DNA from: Typha latifolia
Lineage: Eukaryota; Streptophyta; Magnoliopsida; Poales; Typhaceae
Direction: 5' to 3'
Assembly: GCA_019914945.1 (NCBI GenBank)
Contig: CM034111.1
Span: 3,100,001-3,164,000, forward strand
DNA length: 64,000 nucleotides
Position 1 is the first letter of the stretch, and every line of letters begins with the position of its first letter. The notes beneath the pieces are model-generated. The model was not told where the DNA came from. It searched no databases and saw only the letters and a program-made list of their open reading frames with translations. A program made the translations under genes and the position numbers. Below are positions 26,007 through 37,848 of the stretch, one piece after another.

Positions 26007-28205
26007 CATAACACCCTCGTAGTGGCTCAATACAACTAATAAAGATAACTCTAAATAAAGTAAAAGCAACTACTCCTCGTTGCCCGCATCTGTTTCCCCC
26101 AACTCTAAAATGATGTCATTAAGAGATAATGAGCACACAGCCCGGCGAGTAGAATCTATACAATCTATAATAATAAAATCATATGTGCATATTCCAATGC
26201 ATGCCTATAATTGCTAACAATAGGATCAACTTATTTAAATGATTTACAATGAGTTACTAAATCATTGCAACCGATATAGACTACACGGCACTATCTTGGA
26301 ACATGCCAACTCCTAATCATATTAGGATAAGTCTACACAAGTATAAAGATTGATAAAATATCTAATTCATATAAATCTCAATCGTAGTATTTACATGTTA
26401 TACTTAGAAGTAAAAATAGTAGTTTTTCTCATATTCACGTAAGTCAAGGAGGTTTAGTCATTACATGCTCACCAAAGCATTAATCATATTTTATCATAGC
26501 TCACCGAGCCATTTACCAAATAATTTAGATATTCTCCAGAAATTATTCATTACATAACCATCCATCATCTCATATATCGAGGACGGATATATACACATCT
26601 AGCAGTAATGTCAGTAAAACATGCATGGCAACACTGTATGTGATCGGTTGTCTGTGACCATCAGACTAAGTACCCCGGTCGTATGACCATATCTCACTAT
26701 CTCTAAATCATCATCGCCCTCAGCGGAATAGTCAAGAGCCCTCAGCTCATCAGTGGACGCCATAATTCTGCGTCGTCAGGTACCGCTAGAGATATATCTC
26801 TGTCTTACAATTATATTCTTACTATCATCATAATCTAGTTCTGATCAGGTAGTGTAATTACCTGAATGCCACTCAGGCTATCGACCTTAGGTGTATGCCA
26901 CTAATAATATAAGTCATATACGATACACTCTACCCTTAACCCTGGCTAAGCGAGTAGAAGGCATTGCATAGTCAGAACACGACTACTAATGATAGGTGAA
27001 AGTGGTGCAGTGTCTGTGGATGTATAAGTCATGTCATAGCCATCATGGTTATTACATTTTATATTTACTACAAATATTTATTCAAGAGTGCCTTCTACTA
27101 GGATACATATAGATCATAGTCATCATGGTTATTACATTCTATATTCACTACAGATATTTATTCAAGAGTGCCTTATACCAGGATACATGTAGATCATAGT
27201 TACACTAATGCCTGTACAAACATTAACATTCCCATAAAATCATGAAGAGTATATTATCAATAACTACACATGTCAATATATATTATGGTACACTAAATGC
27301 ATGTATTAATACTAAGATTCCTACAATATCATGAAAAGTATACTATCAACAACTACGCATACTGGGATACATAATAGTTATACTAAATGCATGCGCTAAC
27401 ACTATCATTCTTATAACATCAGGAAAAGTATAATAGTAGTAATTACATTGTTCTAGACTTGTATAAACTCTACTTGTCTAGGGTCTTCACAGTACTCTAA
27501 TTCCCCTCAACTAGTCGGTTCCTCCGGAATCCCAAAATTATCATTGCACAGTGTCGATGCTAATAATTCACGCAAGTAAAGTCATACGTAAGGTTACTGA
27601 ATTAATAGAATTAATTATCTTATTAGAGAATTTAGGTTTAGGCCTGACACTGTCGATGACCCACGTCGTTGATAGCCCACCCTCGAGGTTGGCGGCCCGC
27701 GACCATCACCGGAGGTGGGTGGTTAACTAGAGGGAAGGAGAGGGGAAAAAGGAGAAGGAGGGCTCGGCTCGACGGCGACGAGGTGGCCGATGAGGCGGCG
27801 AGGCGCACTCCATGGCCGACGACCATGGAGGTCCCCTCTCCTTTCACTAAAGGCCCGAAGCCCATCTAAGAGAGTTCCTCCCCCCCACCGGAGCTCTCGG
27901 ACCGGCGGTTAGACACGAAGTTGTCAGCCGTCGAGGACTTCGATGACGGCGAGGGGGAGGGATTAATTTGCTGGAATTTAACAAGGAGTAGGGGCTTACC
28001 GAGGGGGGTCTCACGGCTGGCTTTGTCGGCTCCGGCATCGACAGCATGAGAGAAGGAGAGGGAGAGAGATGGTGGGGTGGAGGGGAAATATAAGAGGGTG
28101 GTGTACACGGAAGGAGAAGGAGAAGAAGGACGGGGTGGCAAGTTGGGACGCACGCGCTCGATGATTGCGTCGGAGATTTTTTTTTTTTATTTTCTGGGTG
28201 TTACA
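26007..28205 (+). mobile_element. 2.2 kb LTR-like repeat (possible solo LTR)
   Basis: The block opens with CATAACACCC and closes with GGGTGTTACA at 28196-28205. Such inverted TGTAACACCC...GGGTGTTACA ends are common in long plant Gypsy LTRs (from memory). The right end falls within a few bases of the point where the inverted arm resumes at 28211. Its section at 26640-26890 resembles 4140-4480. Tandem repeats fill 27034-27430 and a GC-rich purine/pyrimidine tail lies at 27650-28170. No matching 5-base target duplication was seen, so solo LTR is an inference. Confidence 0.45.
27034..27435 (+). repeat. Tandem minisatellite inside the LTR-like repeat
   Basis: Two copies of an approximately 85-base unit (about 27034-27117 and 27118-27203) share CATCATGGTTATTACATT and TATTTATTCAAGAGTGCCTT. 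They are followed by about three diverged units of about 95 bases sharing ACTAAATGCATG and AAAAGTATA motifs. Confidence 0.75.
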
Positions 28206-28210
28206 GATAC

Positions 28211-30510
28211 TTTTGGAAATCGTGAATTCTTTGAATTCAATTTATTTGTTGTTCTTATTCCTTTAAATCTGTTAAAATAACATATCGAACTGAATTGATG
28301 TAGCCGGAGTTGGATGAATTTCAGTAATCACAATAAAACAATAAAGTTATAATGATTTTATTTGATGTCAGATTTGTATAGAATTCATGCCTTACCCTAC
28401 GTATTACGACTCCCAAATTTCCCTCTAAACATATATTTTTATCACTTTAATATAAGATTATTAAAAAAATTTATCCAAACTCGAGGAAAAAAATATGAAA
28501 AATCATTTATAAAAATTTAGAACAAAATTTTCCATCATAATAAATACTAAAATATCAAAATTATCCATCAGTTTCAATTACATTTTACTTACTATATTTA
28601 ATCTTTGAAATTTAAAATAAAATAAACTTCTTTTTCATATTCTCTCTCATTTCATCTTTCTCTTAGCCTATGGATAAACAAACGTCATGCTATTTAATGG
28701 ACCCATTGTTCTAATAATTATTTCTTATTGTATCCAAAGGTAAAAAAAAGAAAGAAAAAAGAACACGGGCGTAGACGAATGAGTCAGTTCAGGGTCAAAC
28801 TCGGTATAAAATTACTTTTAAGCTTAAATATTGGTTTAGGCTCAACTCAGCTCGACTGAGCCATAACTTATTCTCAAGCCGAGTCAGATCAAGCCCTTTA
28901 TGTTAAGCCAAGCTACTGGATCTTTGATCCAATAGTCATATAAATAAATTTCAAGCTTAAAATATTATTTAGGCTTAACTCAAATAGAATTGAGCCGAGC
29001 CCTTGTGCCGCTTATTTATTTTGCCAGGTGAAAAAGGGAGATAAGATAGTCATACTGCCTAGTTAAGTAGTTGGGTGGTGAGATAAGCAATAGTCTACGG
29101 AGTATTTTTGGTTATGCAAAGCTAGTAGCATGGCCCAGGTAGAGATGATCATTGGGCCGACCCATTCAGGCCTAAGTCTTTGCCTACCCAATCCAATACG
29201 CTTGCCAATGGCTCACCTCCGTATATTTAATTTTATAATTTTTTTAGTTTCACGTTAGATATTTAGTAAACTGGATATCAATATAAGTACGCTTTTATAA
29301 AATATCTCTATAGAGGCCTATTACTTTGACTTTATAAGATATAATATTTTTTAAATTTGGCATATTATGCTAAATCTATTATGTCTAATTCAAGCCTAAT
29401 ATTTTATAGGCTAGTAAACAATAACAACTATAGTATTCTAGCTTAACTTGAACCCAGCCTAATCCAAATGATTAGTGGGTCGGGTCACGAATAAATATTT
29501 AAGACCAAACTCGACCTAGCTAGCCCGATCACCTCTAGCCTCTTAGCCCAGGCTCCTCGGATGGATGGCAGAAGAAAAGCAAGTAACAGCTTTGCTTTTA
29601 ATTCTCACTGAAAATTAGACGTAAACACCAACAAATAACTTTTTCACTTGCATTTTTTTAAAAACAATTCTATATCATTTTAAAAAGAATAAAAAGAAGA
29701 AGATCAACAATAATAATAAAAGAAAACTAACTCAAGTGTAAGGAAATCCATAAATAATCCTATCTTACTAAATAAAAAATCAAGTGAATTTTCAGTTAAT
29801 CCTTGCCCGTAAATAGCTTCTGATATTGAACAACAATAGCTTCAGACAAGAACCCATTCTGGTGCTAACTCTCTTTAGTGCAGCTCTCCAAGCTATTGAC
29901 CCTCTGCAGGCCCAAGTCGAAGCCCTCACCAAAGCTCGTAAGACGAAGCTCACACAACAACATCGTGATAGAGAGAGATTCTGGATCCTTTCTACCCACT
30001 ATCCTGGGGAGACAAATGAGCCAATGCATTGGCTTGCTAACCTGGGGCTGGGGACTGGGGAGAAGTCCAGGGCTTCACCTCTCTCTGGATGGATTCTATC
30101 CCCTTCCTATTTACCTCTTATATTGTATAGGTGTCAACCTTGATGCTTAATAGCATACTTTTGTGCCTATCTTTGCTAATACAATTCCTTTTAACAATTA
30201 AAAAAAAACAAAAAGAAAAACAAAGATTACCTCCTTATTAACAACTAAGTTGAACTAGATTAAGCTCGTATGCGTCCAAAATGTTTTCAATGGACATAAT
30301 GCGATTTAATCAGCTGGATTTGGTTATTAGCAGAGTTTTTTTTTTTCTTTTTGTGAAAACAATACAATTCTACTATTCTATTGACTTTAAAAATGGCACA
30401 AGGAAGAAGGCTTAGAGGATGCAGAATTAACCTCTCTGTGATGGTGGGAGATAAAAAAAAAAAATTTAAGGTTTCATTCACTTTTAGAATAAACATAGAC
30501 TTATTTCACT
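28211..30510. repeat. Right arm of the large inverted duplication
   Basis: Reverse-complement partner of 22150-23980 (landmarks given under the left arm). It is somewhat longer, with extra sequence in several places. A transposon-like block at 29140-29540 is present in both arms, so it was inserted before the duplication. The frame at 29826-30143 begins at a TTG, has no domain and is not supported as a gene. Confidence 0.85.
29140..29540. mobile_element. hAT-like non-autonomous transposon remnant
   Basis: The block starts with TAGAGATGATCATTGGGCC and ends with GCCCGATCACCTCTA, which form imperfect terminal inverted repeats. The ends resemble those of the hAT-like element at 51652-52178. Flanking GGCCCAGG and AGCCCAGG may be remains of an 8-base target duplication, though the second is a few bases beyond the terminal repeat. 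A diverged equivalent lies in the left arm. Confidence 0.45.
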
Positions 30511-31260
30511 TTTATCCAATATTTTTTATTTTTCTATTAATATTTTGGCTTTGAGAAAATATCCTTTCAATCATTCTTTCCATCTCTTTTTCTATTTTTT
30601 TTTCTTTTCTCATCCATTAGAAATAGTATTTTGGTCATCTGTTAAAATATCTATATTGATTTAAAAACCAAACACCATAATAGTCTAAACAGATATAAGT
30701 TTTTTCATGCAGATTTTAAAATTTAACATAACTAAACTAGTACGAAAGTTACTCCACAAGTGAACGTAATTAGCAGAGTGTGGAAATTTTCAGCTTTGCT
30801 TAGAGTTCGTTTTCGATGTTTGCTTTGTTACTAAAACAAATCCTTTTAATTAAAATGAATGAGCTTAGAAGAATAATATAACAATACAAACAAAATGCAT
30901 CAAAATGAATGAGCTTAGAAGAATAATATAACAAGATTTAACAAAACACACTGTAGAATATGAGTCATAGTGGCAAAGCTTATCACTTGAGTCTTTGATA
31001 CACTGTGATGCTCTCCTTAATAATCAAAAGACAAACGACTTCTAAGAGAATGGTGTATCAAATATACAACCTACAAGAGAGTTAAGGAGATAACAGTAGA
31101 AGTTATTGGAAGAGATTGCTCAAATGACAGATGAACAAATATGCTCATAATACCAGATGAAACAATTTAAGCTGGGCTGGCCCATTTATTTGGTCTCATC
31201 TTACTAATTAATACCAGTTCAAACATTAGTACTTTTTTTTTGTGCATATATTTTGGGACA
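30430..31260. repeat. Direct copy of the RPL27A flanks without the gene
   Basis: Positions 30430-31165 match about 19690-20190, which lies downstream of RPL27A. The match continues at about 31146-31260 with 21980-22085, which lies upstream of RPL27A. The 1.8 kb in between, including the ribosomal protein gene, is absent here. A short unit containing GAATGAGCTTAGAAGAATAA occurs twice (30856 and 30907 region), a local tandem duplication. Confidence 0.8.
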
Positions 31261-34200
31261 GCATAGCATTACTTTGTTTGTAGAATGTTCCTAAAGTGTT
31301 TATAAGCATTGAATTACTCCTTCTGTAGTTACTCCTCACCTTATTCATCAAAATTGAAGAAAGAATAACTATTATTGTTATAACTCCCTCCCCATTATGC
31401 ATCTATATTCAAGACTTATGTTTGTGAATTGGGTTTGTTTTTTTAAACTTATCATCGAAGGAATATGTACGTTTTCAGACTATTTTGATCCATAGATATG
31501 GATTTGTTCGACTCCTAAAAAGCCAGTATCACATTTGAAGATTCATTATATCAGTAATTCGCTCTCTGTTGTATATCTCAGGTGGTATTCTTGAATTGTA
31601 ACCTGTCTAAACTAATGCCATTGAGAAAAGTGAATTGCTTTTGAAAAAAAATAATTTTTTTAAAGGCAATATCAAACCTCCACGAATTGATAGAGAAAGG
31701 TGGATTTGACTTGATACATTCTAACACTCTCCTTTGTTTCTGGCTACTATGAAACCTTTTGGAGACTTCCACTTAGTCAACTTCTCTATATACCTTCCAA
31801 AGGACAACCATCATTCTATTGGAGCATTGAAACATTGAGATATCCTTGAATGACTTCAGTATTTGCCCAATGATCTAATGTTCTTAACAATAAGTAATAT
31901 CTGTGTTCATATTCATGTGCAGAATTGGAAACCAGATGAGGTCAATTCATCTCTCCACCATCAATTTGGCAGAGACTTTTGGAGGTTTGTTGTAAAAACG
32001 TCATAATGATGACCTCATCTCTATCATTTCCTTCTGGTTTCTAAATCTAATCTGGGGGCCAAAAGAATATCTTACAGAACTCTGTGGGCTAGTGGCTCAT
32101 TGATCTCTGCAAAGAACTACAAGCACTGAATACTGAATAATTTGCAAGTTTACTGAATCATTTGATATAGTTTATTCTTAGTACTAATAATTGATTGGAA
32201 GCCAAGCAGATGGGGGTAGACTAATCTTGTGTCTTTGACTGCAGTTATGATGTCAATCTGATGCAGTAATTGTTGCGTGTGTCACAACTCCGATTGTAAA
32301 ACTAATCATATGATGGTTTCGTATGGCAAGGATTCTGGATTTGCTGTTAGCTTCAGTATGATGACCTATTTAAATTTAAAATAATAAATGAATGAGATGT
32401 TTGATTAGAGATTTATTCCTCATGTGATTCTTGCATTTATAGTGTGAATGCACACATCGATGTGCTGCTAATAATCACTTAAGCTTGAATCTATAAGAGA
32501 AAAGGAAATGAAAGGGACTTAAGAAGCTCACTTTTTGCATCAACTAAATCACATGAATGATAAGTATTCAGTAACTACCATGAAATAGTTTATATAAGCT
32601 TCTTGTCTATGTTTTATTATGCTTACCATCTCTTTATATTCTTCTTTGCTGGGTATCTTCTAACTGCTAATCTATCTGTTTCATCTGAAATTTATGATCA
32701 ACTTTTCCTTTTGTTCTTTATTAATTTTCTCTATTTCAATCTAAAAGTCAGAAATTATGATATTTGTACTCCAACTCTGGAGATTGATAAAAAAGTTTTG
32801 ATTGTGAAACAGAAGATGCTTAATTTACTCCATCATACAGACAGAGGCAGTCAGCAACTTGACATTAGTATATCCACTGAGAACTTGCACAGAATTTTTT
32901 TTGACATTTTTCATTTGACTCAACTTCCATGAAGACATGGTTAACATTGATAAAATAGAAAAATGTACAATATGTCCTCAATAATAACCATGATCCTCCA
33001 AGATGCTCTTCTGCATCCCTGAATGATCCTAATCACTGAAACTTCTTCTATTAATGTAATAGGAAATGTCCTAGGCATCAAGAAATCACCGATTGACTTC
33101 TTCGTTACCTTTCATTTGGTACGTAGTGAAAGAAATTAGCAATAGAGCCTTAATATGCTACACTACATTTTTGTTTGCCTCATCTCAGAAGATCTAAACA
33201 CTTGTTTTTCTCCTTGACCTTTCAAAGCAACTGAGATTAAAAATAAATCATCAATAGAAAACATTGAATCAGGATAAAGAAAACAAGAGGAAAGCAGATG
33301 CTTCCGAAGTTTGTTCCATCTATTTCTGATAGTAATTTAGCCTTTGGATGTTCAGAATATCTTCATGCAGACATGCTCCCCATGAGTGGAGATTCTAGCT
33401 ATCAAAGTTCTATTGTTTATTCTTAACTAGCGTGAGACTTGGTCTACAAGCCAATAGAAATTTCCACTTTTGAATAAGTGGATCAATTTGTATCATTCAT
33501 TTCAAAATAGCAGTTCAATTGTCTATGTACCAAATGACAAGATGTTCCTTCCCCATCATCATTAATGATATTATACAACTATAAACAAGATGCAAATATC
33601 CCCTAAATTAATTCTATGCTTCTAAGAATAAGGTTGTCTTAAAAGTGTATATATATTTGCACTATTTTCTCGTAATTGATCACCAATAGACATATGGCAT
33701 CAAAACAATCTCAGGAGACAACTCACCAATAGCCCATCTTAACTAGCATATGACATCTAAGTTGTCCTCGCCATCACTAAGTTCTTACTAAAAGTTGTGA
33801 TTAATTAATGAGGAAATCCAAAAGATGATAGAAATAGGAGAGACAGCAAAAGCACTTGTTCCTTCCTTTTGAAATCATTCAAATTCTCTTCTTCTTCTTC
33901 TTCTTCCTCTCTCTCTCTCATTTGTTTTTTGGTGTGTGTGTGTGTGGCAAACCAAGTCTATATCTCGAAGTAGAACTGCTATTGGAAACACTGAATTCTT
34001 CAGAGGTATTATTAAAGTACACTTATGCATAAAAAAGATCCAACTATTCGCTTTCATCGAAAGCGATGTAACTTATTCCTTAAACAGTTTGAAAATTTAA
34101 TCTACTTTGCTGAGAAAAAAAATCTCAAATTCTTATAAGGATGCTTATTAAGGTAGTATAAAATGAAGTTGCTTGTACTCGATCATTTAACTATGCCTTG

Positions 34201-34538
34201 CTAACAAAGTCTTATCCTTTTGTTTACTCGTTTAAACCCACCAAACAACCAACGGCCATTCCCGCCCTTTAACAATCCCACAGTTTTGATCTTTTATTTC
34301 TTTTTATAATGACTATGTCAAGGGATCACATCCATGAGTAAGCTAATCCTTATATATATACATATATATTTGCCATATATGAAACATGGACGCACGTTGA
34401 GTTGTGAATCTTTGCCCCCTTTCCCTTCTCCCTCTTCCCTCTTCCTAGTTTTCCATAATCCTCTCAATTCACGTTCTGATCTCCATCAAGCCCGCCAGGA
34501 AAATAATACGTCCACACTTACCATTAAGTTGTGCAAAG
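31261..34538. other. 3.3 kb intergenic region before the kinase pair
   Basis: AT-rich DNA with no recognisable gene. The 109-residue frame at 32603-32932 is a hydrophobic, low-complexity frame without homology I can name. CTT, CT and GT microsatellites cluster at 33885-33945. The right end should contain the promoter of the first kinase. Confidence 0.55.
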
Positions 34539-36629
34539 ATGGTGAACAATTCATGGAAGTCTTGTTTCATGGGATGCTATGGAAAGGTTGATAAGGCCAC
34601 AATAAGACGAGAGAGAAGGCGTGGTGGTGACACCCCACTGCTCTCACCGGAGGACTTGTCGTTGTCGTTGACAATGGTCGGGTCGGATCTCCATGCATTC
34701 ACATTCACGGAGCTCAAAGATGCAACGAGGAACTTCTCGCCGTGTAATTTCTTAGGATCAGGCGGATTCGGGCCTGTCTACAAGGGTTTTGTCGACGAGA
34801 AGTTGAGGCTTGAGCTAAAGCCGCAGGCGGTTGCCGTGAAGTACCTTGACCATGAAGGTCTTCAGGGTGACAGGGAATGGCTAGTAAGGACTCTTAATAC
34901 GATGAGACTTGATCTCCACCGTTCTCTATCTGCTTAAGCTTTTACAAAGATTGTTGACTTGACTTGGAATTACAATAGTTATAAATTTGATCAGCAATTT
35001 CAAGTTTTCTAGTACTAATTTTGATCTATGTGACATTTTTCAGGCTGAGGTTATGGTTCTTGGGCAATTGAGTCATCCACATCTGGTAGAACTTATTGGT
35101 TACTGCTATGAACAAGAGCACCGGATGTTAGTGTATGAATTCATGGCCAGGGGAAGTTTGGAGAACTATCTCTTCAGAAGTAACTTCTCTTCTTCTCCTT
35201 CCCTATCGTTGTGGGTGTCAACATTTACATGATTATTATGCTTAATTTTCTTATGGCTGCAGGATCTCTTACTTCTTTACCATGGCTGACAAGATTAAAG
35301 ATTGCAGTAGGAGCTGCAAAAGGTCTAGCCTTCCTTCATGAGGCTGAGAAGCCGATAATTTACCGCGATTTTAAAGCCTCAAACATATTATTAGACTCTG
35401 TAAGTCACAATCTCTGCTCCTTTGCATCCTGTATGAAATCTATCAGGTCAGAAGATTGTGACTCATGACAACAACTAGTTTCCTGTCTTATGATTCTTAT
35501 TGGAAGGTTCAGGAAGTCTCATAAGCTAATAGGAGTTGGAAGTACACCTTGATAGCTTCTTGTAACATATAATTTAGCAACCACTACAAAATATATCCTA
35601 TAAGCTGATGACAGAGACTTTTCATTTATATTTGTCCTATTTTGACCAAAATTTTTCAAGGGTATAGACAAAGATTGGTTTAATTAGAATGATGGTGACA
35701 CTGATTACAAAGTTATGGCGTCCAACTAATTCTAAACCTCCCTCTTAGTTTCAAATCTGTGTACTTCTTTGAAGAGGTCAAGAGAACACATGTTTGCTGC
35801 TATGCACTTATAACTTAGGCTAACATTTTGCAACTTTGATCTTATATATGTCCTTCAATTCTCAGGATTACAATGCGAAACTTTCGGACTTCGGACTCGC
35901 AAAGCAAGGTCCTGAAGACGATGAGACCCATGTCACGACACGCATCATGGGCACACACGGCTATGCTGCACCTGAATACATCTTGACTGGTATATATGTA
36001 ACATGCATACATATAAGCTTAGTTCAGTTCTGTTCAGTTCAGTTCAGTTCAGTTTACTCAGATTGAGAATTTCACAACTTTATCAATCTTCCTTCTAATG
36101 TCTAGGCCATCTTACTTCGAAGAGCGATGTCTACAGCTTCGGTGTTGTATTACTTGAGATATTAACTGGACGACGGTCCATCGACAGAACAAAACGGCGC
36201 AGAGAGCAAGACCTAGTGGACTGGGCTAGACCTTACTTGAAAAATTCAGATAAGCTACACAACATCATGGACCATAGCCTTGAATTCCAGTACTCTATAA
36301 AGGGTGCACAGAAGGCTGCACTAGTAGCTTACCAATGCTTAAGTAACAACCCCAGGTCTAGGCCTCATATGAGAGAAGTTGTAGAATCCTTGGAGCCTCT
36401 TCTTGAGTTCGACGACGTAGAAATCGGTGCGTTCATATACACAGCGAAGGATGAGGAAGTTGATGCAGAGGAGATGGATAGAAAGGCCAAAGGAAGGCAG
36501 CAATATCTCCATTACAGGCATAAGCAAAGGTTTCCATGTTCAGCTATTCATGCAGAGACTCCCATTAGTTATGATAACTCTCTTGGACAGTGCTACCAGA
36601 GATTTCCAGGCCAGGAAAGAGGAGTATAG
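34539..36629 (+). CDS. Receptor-like cytoplasmic kinase, RLCK-VII (RIPK/PBL-like), copy 1
   Basis: Five exons (34539-34883, 35044-35179, 35263-35399, 35866-35989 and 36106-36629) join in frame to 421 residues. A short N-terminus with CFMGC (possible palmitoylation; no Gly2 for myristoylation) leads into SPEDLSLSL...[13 protein letters not shown], the entry to RIPK-like RLCK-VII kinases. The kinase has the P-loop GSGGFG (73-78), VAVK lysine K101, YRDFKASN with catalytic D196, DFG at 214-216, and [15 protein letters not shown] in place of HRDLK is typical of RLCK-VII. These kinases act beneath pattern-recognition receptors at the plasma membrane, phosphorylating immune and ROS-signalling components. 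All catalytic residues are present, so it should be active. The basic, Cys-containing tail after residue 340 has no known domain. It sits 1.2 kb upstream of a paralogue. Confidence 0.93.
36023..36054 (+). repeat. (TTCAG)n short tandem repeat in intron 4 of kinase copy 1
   Basis: About six units of the pentamer TTCAG/TTCTG lie between exons 4 and 5 of the first kinase gene. Confidence 0.85.
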
Positions 36630-37391
36630 ATTACAGACTACGGCAAAGCTTGTAGTCTAAGTATTTTCAGGCATCAAATGGCAAAATGTTATCAAATCAG
36701 ATCATTTTACCATTTGGTTATATGAGATGTAATAGGGAGTGATGTCAATAGGAGTTATCTTATAAATTGAAAATGCACCTTGTGGAGATACTTTTACATA
36801 ACTCCTATATAAAGCACACAAAATGAAATTATTTAAGTTTTAAGAGTTTAATCTTACTATTACTAAAATTTCAAAAAAAAGAAGTTATTTACATAACCAG
36901 TGCTTTAAAAGAATTACTTAAAAATATTCTAATGCACAAAGCTATTACTAACACAACTACTAAAGATAAATAATATACTTGATTTAAATGAACAGATGTT
37001 TTATATTTTAATTGACAGGTGTGTTTAGTATTCTAACAATTGTGATTGTAAAGTATACATAATAAATACGCTGATGCGCATCCAACGCTTATTATGGTTC
37101 AAATTTATGACCACCTAAGGTTAAATGGGCCATGCTGTCACACCTCAAATCCAAGATTAGATATAAATTGGGTTATAATCTTATCATCTTGAAGACCCCA
37201 CCAAGCTTTTAATTGGGAAATCCAGCTTGTTTAGTTATGTGTGTTAGCCTTTGTAATTGGCCTATCCATGCGAGAGTTGAAACTATAAATAAATTTGACA
37301 GCAAATTACCCACTGCCAGGAGAAGCCGCTGCCTAATTATCAACCCATCGTTATGAACAAGGTTGGGCTGTCAACTTAATTTCTTGCAAAG

Positions 37392-37450
<59 letters not shown>

Positions 37451-37848
37451 AATTATTTAAAAAGTATCATACATCTGTCTTTTATTATCACTGAATCCTA
37501 CAATACCAGTATTTTATCATTTACCTTTCTAAATTTTATTTTTATTGGCTCAAAGTACCTGGACATTTATAATAAATTGTCTATATATAAAATACGTTAA
37601 TAAACTACATTCCTTGCACTCAATCCTTTCTTCTTGCTCTTAAAAGAAGAGGCCCAAACATTTGTTTAATAGATAAAGAATTCACTGCCCATATGTTTGA
37701 CACACGACTTTGAGCATCCATTGTTTTCCTTTTTTCCATTGGCAAATCTAGCTATATTTATTGATATTCAAAGACTAATTAACATAGAAGACGTACACAA
37801 TTCAATTTGGATCGATCAAGAGTTTGCAAACCAACCATCTACAAAGAT
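36630..37848. other. Intergenic region between the kinase paralogues
   Basis: AT-rich DNA holding the 3' UTR of kinase copy 1 and the promoter of copy 2. A long (AT)n tract lies at 37393-37447. No other gene. Confidence 0.65.
37393..37447. repeat. (AT)n microsatellite, about 27 units
   Basis: An uninterrupted AT dinucleotide tract about 400 bases upstream of kinase copy 2. It is likely to be length-variable between individuals. Confidence 0.97.

Noticed and set aside
27034..27435. Spaced repeats that might suggest a CRISPR array
   Set aside because: Units are about 85-95 bases, diverged, without short repeats and unique spacers, and the genome is eukaryotic.
29826..30143. 105-residue plus-strand frame in the right inverted arm
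   Set aside because: Starts at TTG, has no domain, and the equivalent stretch of the left arm does not keep the frame.
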